Assembly: GCA_025356085.1 (NCBI GenBank)
Contig: JANXUV010000219.1
Span: 1-32,204 of the forward strand
Length of the DNA stretch: 32,204 bases
Direction: 5' to 3'
Origin: Betaproteobacteria bacterium
GTDB lineage: Bacteria > Pseudomonadota > Gammaproteobacteria > Burkholderiales > SG8-39
Positions 27,868-32,204 of this stretch are shown here, piece by piece; the first letter of the stretch is position 1, and every line of letters begins with the position of its first letter. The position numbers were made by a program, and so were the translations under genes. Under the pieces are notes generated by a model. It did no database searches. It saw only the letters and a program-made list of their open reading frames with translations, and was not told the origin of the DNA.

Positions 27868-29361
27868 GTGCAATTTAGCATAAGGACGCTGTCGCCCGAG
27901 AAAGCAAGGACCGGTTGCCTGGTGCTTGGCGTGCTGGGCGGCGAAACAATGACCCGTGCGGCGCAGGCCGCCGACAAAATCGCCGGCGGCACGCTGCGCC
28001 GGGCGCTCGCCGGCGGCGATCTCGCGGACAAAACCGGCGCCACTCTGCTGCTGCGCGCGGTGGCGGGCCTGCCGGCCGAGCGCGTGCTGCTGCTGCGCCT
28101 GGGCGAGCGCGGAAAATTCGATGTCGCCGCCTTCCGCGAAGCCATGCGCGGGCTCGCCGCAGCACTCAAGGGCCTCGGCGCAAAAGACGCGACGCTACCG
28201 GTGACGGATCTCGCCGTCGGCTCGCGCGGCCTGCCCTGGGCGGTGCGCCACGCGGTGCTGATGCTGCGCGAGGCGTTCTACGTGTTCGACCAGCTGAAAA
28301 CACTGAAGAAACCCGCCCCGCCTGCGCTCGCTTCGGTGACGCTGGCGATCGCCGGCGCCCCGGTCACGCTGCAGGCGCAGGCTTCGCTCCGCGAGGCGAC
28401 CGCCACCGCTGATGGCGCCGACCTCGCGCGCACGCTCGGCAACCTGCCGCCCAACCTTTGCACTCCCTCCTATCTCGCCGAAGAAGCGAAGAAGATTGCG
28501 AAGCAGTTCAAGCTCGGCATCGAGGTGCTCGAGCGCAAGGATATGGAACGGCTCGGCATGGGCGCGCTGCTGGCGGTCACCGCCGGCTCGCGGCAGCCGC
28601 CGAAGCTGATCGTGCTGCGCTACGCCGGCGCGGCCAAGTCAAAAAAACCGCTGGTGCTGGTCGGCAAGGGCATCACCTTCGACACCGGCGGCATTTCGCT
28701 CAAACCCGGCGCGGAAATGGACGAAATGAAGTTCGACATGTCCGGGGCGGGCAGCGTGCTGGGCACGATCCGCGCGCTGGCCGGCATGCGCGCGCCGGTC
28801 AATGTCATCGGCGTGGTGCCGACCTGCGAAAACATGCCCGACGGCGCGGCCACGCGGCCGGGCGACATCGTCACCACCATGTCGGGGCAGACGGTCGAAA
28901 TCCTCAACACCGATGCCGAGGGCAGGCTGATCCTCTGCGACGCGCTCACGTACTCGGAGAAATTCGACCCCGAGGCGGTCATCGACATCGCCACGCTGAC
29001 CGGGGCCTGCGTGATCGCGCTGGGCCACGTCGCCAGCGGCCTGTTCGCCAACGACCAGAAACTCGCCGACGAAATCCTCGCCGCGGGCGACGACGCCTGG
29101 GACCGCGCCTGGCAGATGCCCTTGTGGGAGGACTACCAGGAGCAGCTGCGCTCGAATTTCGCCGACATGGCGAACATCGGCGGGCGGCCCGGCGGCAGCA
29201 TCACGGCGGCCTGCTATCTCGCGCGCTTCACGCGCAAGCTGAAGTGGGCGCACCTCGACGTCGCCGGCACCGCCTGGCGCAGCGGGCGCGACAAGGGCTC
29301 GACCGGGCGGCCGGTGCCGCTTCTGGTGCGGCTCGCGCTGCGCAGGGCGGCCCGCAAGTAA
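27868..29361 (+). CDS. pepA: Leucyl aminopeptidase (M17, PepA)
   Basis: 497 aa with a GTG start, GGGAG about 7 nt upstream. The N-terminal macro-like domain is followed by the catalytic domain with KGITFDTGGISLKP, DMSGAG and the M17 signature NTDAEGRL, all metal and catalytic residues in place. It is a hexameric dinuclear metal aminopeptidase; in some bacteria PepA also binds DNA. It heads the pepA-holC-hypothetical-valS operon. Confidence 0.97.
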   Translation: MQFSIRTLSPEKARTGCLVLGVLGGETMTRAAQAADKIAGGTLRRALAGGDLADKTGATLLLRAVAGLPAERVLLLRLGERGKFDVAAFREAMRGLAAALKGLGAKDATLPVTDLAVGSRGLPWAVRHAVLMLREAFYVFDQLKTLKKPAPPALASVTLAIAGAPVTLQAQASLREATATADGADLARTLGNLPPNLCTPSYLAEEAKKIAKQFKLGIEVLERKDMERLGMGALLAVTAGSRQPPKLIVLRYAGAAKSKKPLVLVGKGITFDTGGISLKPGAEMDEMKFDMSGAGSVLGTIRALAGMRAPVNVIGVVPTCENMPDGAATRPGDIVTTMSGQTVEILNTDAEGRLILCDALTYSEKFDPEAVIDIATLTGACVIALGHVASGLFANDQKLADEILAAGDDAWDRAWQMPLWEDYQEQLRSNFADMANIGGRPGGSITAACYLARFTRKLKWAHLDVAGTAWRSGRDKGSTGRPVPLLVRLALRRAARK

Positions 29362-29365
29362 ATCA

Positions 29366-29797
29366 GTGACGTCGATCGACTTCTATTTCAACGCCGGCGA
29401 CCGCCTCGATGTCGCCTGCCGGCTCGCCGGCAAGGCGCTGCAGCAGAAAAAGCGCGTGCTGATCTATGCCCCGCAGGCCGAGATGGCGCAGAAGCTGGAT
29501 CGTCTGCTGTGGATGTCACAGGCCGTGTCGTTCCTCCCGCACTGCGCGGCGCACGACCCGCTAGCCGCCGAGACGCCGGTGCTGATCGCAACTGACGACG
29601 CGGTTCCGGCGCACGCTTGCGAGGTGCTGCTGAACCTGTCGGCGGAATGCCCGCCGTTCTTCGAGCGGCACGAGCGGCTGCTGGAAATCGTCGCGCAGGA
29701 CGACGCTGGGCGCCACGCCGGGCGCGCGCGCTTCAAGTTCTACCGCGACCGCGGCTACGAAATCCGCAACCACGACCTCGCCAAGGCCGGCACGTGA
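29366..29797 (+). CDS. holC: DNA polymerase III chi subunit
   Basis: 143 aa with a GTG start, 4 bp after pepA. It has the typical chi opening (IDFYFNAGDRLDVACRLAGKAL, then VLIYAPQ), then LDRLLWMSQAVSFLPH, and ends with FKFYRDRGYEIRNHDL. Chi links the clamp loader to single-strand binding protein. The position between pepA and valS is classic for proteobacteria. Its stop overlaps the next start as GTGA. Confidence 0.95.
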   Translation: MTSIDFYFNAGDRLDVACRLAGKALQQKKRVLIYAPQAEMAQKLDRLLWMSQAVSFLPHCAAHDPLAAETPVLIATDDAVPAHACEVLLNLSAECPPFFERHERLLEIVAQDDAGRHAGRARFKFYRDRGYEIRNHDLAKAGT

Positions 29798-30135
29798 GCG
29801 AGAAAAGCGGCGACGAGCGCGAGCAGAATCCGCTGGTCGCGCGCGTGGACGCGCTGATGAAGCGCCAGCAGGAGGATTCGCTGCGCGCAGTCGAGGAAGT
29901 CCCGCTGCTCACCGAGATTGTCGAGCACGATCCGGCCGCCGCGGCGGCGAACGCCGCGCGCGACGAAGCGCTGGCGGCCGACATCGAGCGGGTGCTGGTG
30001 GTGCGCCTGGTCCCGGAGCTCAATAAGCAGATCGCCGCCCTGCGTTCGGAGTTGGAAAAAGAGCTGCGCCGCTCGGTGCGCGAGGCGGTCGAGCATGCCC
30101 TGGCCGCGCGCAAAGCAGGCGCGGACAAGACTTAG
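29794..30135 (+). CDS. Small hypothetical protein between holC and valS
   Basis: 113 aa with a GTG start overlapping the holC stop. It is highly charged, with no signal or membrane segment. The N-terminal half is acidic ([11 protein letters not shown]); the C-terminal half is a predicted amphipathic helix or coiled coil ([32 protein letters not shown]). I do not recognise a named domain. Translational coupling to holC and the adjacent valS start (1 bp later) suggest it belongs to the operon. Confidence 0.75.
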   Translation: MSEKSGDEREQNPLVARVDALMKRQQEDSLRAVEEVPLLTEIVEHDPAAAAANAARDEALAADIERVLVVRLVPELNKQIAALRSELEKELRRSVREAVEHALAARKAGADKT

Positions 30136-30136
30136 C

Positions 30137-32128
30137 ATGGCTTTGGACAAAAGCTTCGATCCGAAAACGGTCGAGAGCCGCTGGTACGCGCACTGGGAAT
30201 CCAAGGGCTGGTTCGCGGCACAGGCCAAGGCGGGCGCGCCGGCCTACTGCATCCAGTTGCCGCCGCCGAACGTCACCGGCACGCTGCACATGGGACACGC
30301 GTTCCAGCAGACGCTGATGGATGCGCTGGTCCGCTACCGTCGCATGAAGGGCGACAACACCAACTGGGTCGCCGGCACCGACCACGCCGGCATCGCCACC
30401 CAGATCGTCGTCGAGCGCCAGCTGCAGGAACAAGGCAAGACGCGCCACGACCTGGGCAGGGAAGCGTTCGTGAAGCGGGTCTGGGACTGGAAGGAAGAGT
30501 CAGGCTCGACGATTACGCGCCAGATGCGCAGGCTGGGCGCTTCCTGCGACTGGACGCATGAATATTTCACCATGGACCCGAAGATGTCGAAGGCCGTCGT
30601 CGAGGTCTTTGTGCGCCTCCATGAAGACGGCCTGATCTACCGCGGCAAGCGCCTCGTCAACTGGGATCCTCAGCTCGGCACTGCGGTGTCCGACCTCGAA
30701 GTGGAAAGCGAAGAGGAGAACGGGAAGATCTGGGAGATTCGCTACCCACTTGCCGATGGTAGTGGGTCAATTGTTGTAGCAACGACTCGACCAGAGACGA
30801 TGCTCGGAGATGTTGCTGTTGCAGTTAATCCCGCAGACGAACGATACAAAAACTTTCGGGGAAAACTCCTCACACTCCCAATATCGAACAGGCCCATCCC
30901 GGTTATAGAAGATGAGACTGTTGACAAGGATTTCGGAACTGGCGCCGTAAAGATCACGCCGGCTCATGATTTTAACGATCATGCGACGGCACGGCGCCAT
31001 ATATTGCCCCTGCTTCGCATTCTCGAACTAGACGGGACTATTTCGTCTGCGCCCGAATTGTTGATGCCGGAAGGTAGTGAGTTTTGGAAATCGAGAACAG
31101 AAAAGTACAGCCAGGGAATATCTTCTTCAAGCAAAGGTCCGTTCGACGAGACCGGACGCTTCATGACAGGCATCGGCGGCAGGTATCCCGACCTGATGCC
31201 AGATGCCTATAAGGGCCTTGATCGTTTCGAAGCTCGGAAGCGCGTACTTTCGGAATTGCGCTCAATTGATCTGCTAGTCTCAGAAAAGCCGTACAAGCTG
31301 CGCGTGCCGCGCTCGGGCCGCACCAGCGTCGTCGTCGAGCCGATGCTCACCGACCAGTGGTTCGTGAAGATGGAGGGAATGGCGAAGCAGGGCCTCGCCG
31401 CGGTCGCCGACGGTCGCGTGAAGTTCTTCCCCGAGCACTGGACCTCGACCTACAACCACTGGCTGGAGAATATCCAGGACTGGTGCATCTCGCGGCAACT
31501 GTGGTGGGGCCACCAGATTCCGGCCTGGTACGACGAGGAAGGAAAGATCTACGTCGCGCGCACGGAAGCGGAAGCAATCAAGAAAGCGGGCGGCAAAAAG
31601 CTGAAGCGCGACGAGGACGTCCTCGACACCTGGTTCTCCTCGCAGCTGGTGCCGTTCTCCTCGCTGGGCTGGCCGGAGAAGACCAAGGACCTGGAAACTT
31701 ACCTGCCCTCCTCGGTTCTGGTCACCGGCTTCGACATCATTTTCTTCTGGGTCGCCCGCATGATCATGGCGAGCCTGCATTTCACCGGCAAGGTGCCGTT
31801 CCGCCACGTCTACATCAACGCCCTGGTGCGCGACGCCGAGGGCCAGAAGATGTCGAAGTCGAAGGGCAACACGCTCGACCCGCTCGACCTCATCGACGGC
31901 ATCGATTTCGATTCGCTGGTGAAGAAATCCACCAGCGGACTGATGCTGGCGGACCACAAGAAGAAGGCCGAGAAGTACGTCAAGAGCCACTATCCGGCCG
32001 GCATTCCGGCGTTCGGCGCCGACGCGCTGCGCTTCACCTTCGCCTCGCTGGCGAACTTCTCGCGCACCCTGAACTTCGACCTCGGCCGCTGCGAGGGCTA
32101 CCGCAACTTCTGCAACAAGCTGTGGAAC
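30137..32128 (+). CDS. valS: Valyl-tRNA synthetase, 5' part; frame breaks near the window end
   Basis: 664 recognisable codons, missing from the ORF track because no stop is reached. The class I HIGH motif is [12 protein letters not shown], followed by the CP1 editing domain ([11 protein letters not shown] ... ITPAHDFND), then the tRNA/adenylate region and KMSKS in [10 protein letters not shown]. It charges tRNA-Val and hydrolyses mischarged Thr-tRNA. The CP1-coding part (about 30738-31290) is AT-rich in codon use and longer than I expect. After NKLWN at 32128 the expected ATRFVLMN-like sequence is absent and the frame becomes unrelated, so the anticodon-binding domain is not seen. Confidence 0.93.
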
Positions 32129-32129
32129 G

Positions 32130-32204
32130 ATGCCCCTGAGCGAGACGGCCATTTTCCGCGAGGAGGTGAAGGTGCTCGCGGCCAACAAGAAGGTCACCTC
32201 GATC
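32130..32204 (+). other. Unidentified partial ORF after the valS break
   Basis: From an ATG at 32130 the +1 frame reads [21 protein letters not shown] and stays open to the window end (25 codons). It uses high-GC3 codons and looks like real protein sequence, but I do not recognise it and no ribosome binding site precedes it. It could be the start of another gene joined to valS by a deletion, or a misassembled contig end. Confidence 0.3.

Noticed and set aside
30738-31290. AT-rich valS patch as an inserted separate gene or intein
   Set aside because: The frame is continuous and encodes the expected CP1 editing motifs; no intein splice residues or separate start/stop are seen.

Overview
The window is high-GC, tightly packed bacterial DNA. 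Its gene order points to a betaproteobacterium, probably Burkholderiales-like. The markers for this are an ilvB-ilvN-ilvC-psd-pssA-leuA block, an ECF sigma/DUF3619/DUF3106/RDD module, lptF-lptG divergent from pepA-holC-valS, a Bug/TctC-type binding protein and a wrbA-DUF2069 pair. No rRNA, tRNA or CRISPR array was recognised. Both window ends cut through genes.

Left part (1-6056): a selenium- and copper-related region. A selenoneine synthase (senA) and a selenosugar synthase (senB) are divergently transcribed. A tRNA 2-selenouridine synthase (selU/mnmH) lies 2.8 kb further on, behind a small methyltransferase. Between them are the remains of a copper (cus) operon. It starts with a CueR-type promoter with a 19-bp spacer, followed by an intact CusF-like protein and a small Cys-rich protein cut off by an IS3-family (IS407-group-like) element. 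On the far side of the IS only the last ~30 codons of a CusA-type RND pump survive, followed by a second cusF broken by an amber codon. The IS flanks show no target duplication, which suggests an IS-mediated deletion of the cusCBA body.

Middle (6053-16346): an operon on the minus strand links a Bug-type binding protein to a lipoprotein HlyD adaptor, an ABC ATPase and an ABC-2 permease, all with 4-bp overlaps. Next come a GST, an HDAC-family deacetylase, an orphan MoxR ATPase, a ketopantoate-reductase-like enzyme, a CNT nucleoside transporter overlapping pyrF, and wrbA with a DUF2069 membrane protein.

Amino-acid and phospholipid block (16285-23600, minus strand): ilvB-ilvN-ilvC-psd-pssA, then leuA with its own promoter, then a CitE-like lyase. 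Between pssA and leuA is a 31-codon ORF with nine Leu codons. A predicted promoter would start its transcript at or next to its ATG, so it is a candidate leaderless leader peptide for leuA.

Right part (23684-32204): the ECF sigma module, lptF/lptG, and pepA-holC-hypothetical-valS. The valS stretch encoding the CP1 editing domain has sharply AT-rich codon use compared with the rest of the gene, which suggests a recombinant mosaic. The valS frame stops resembling ValRS about 75 bp before the window end.
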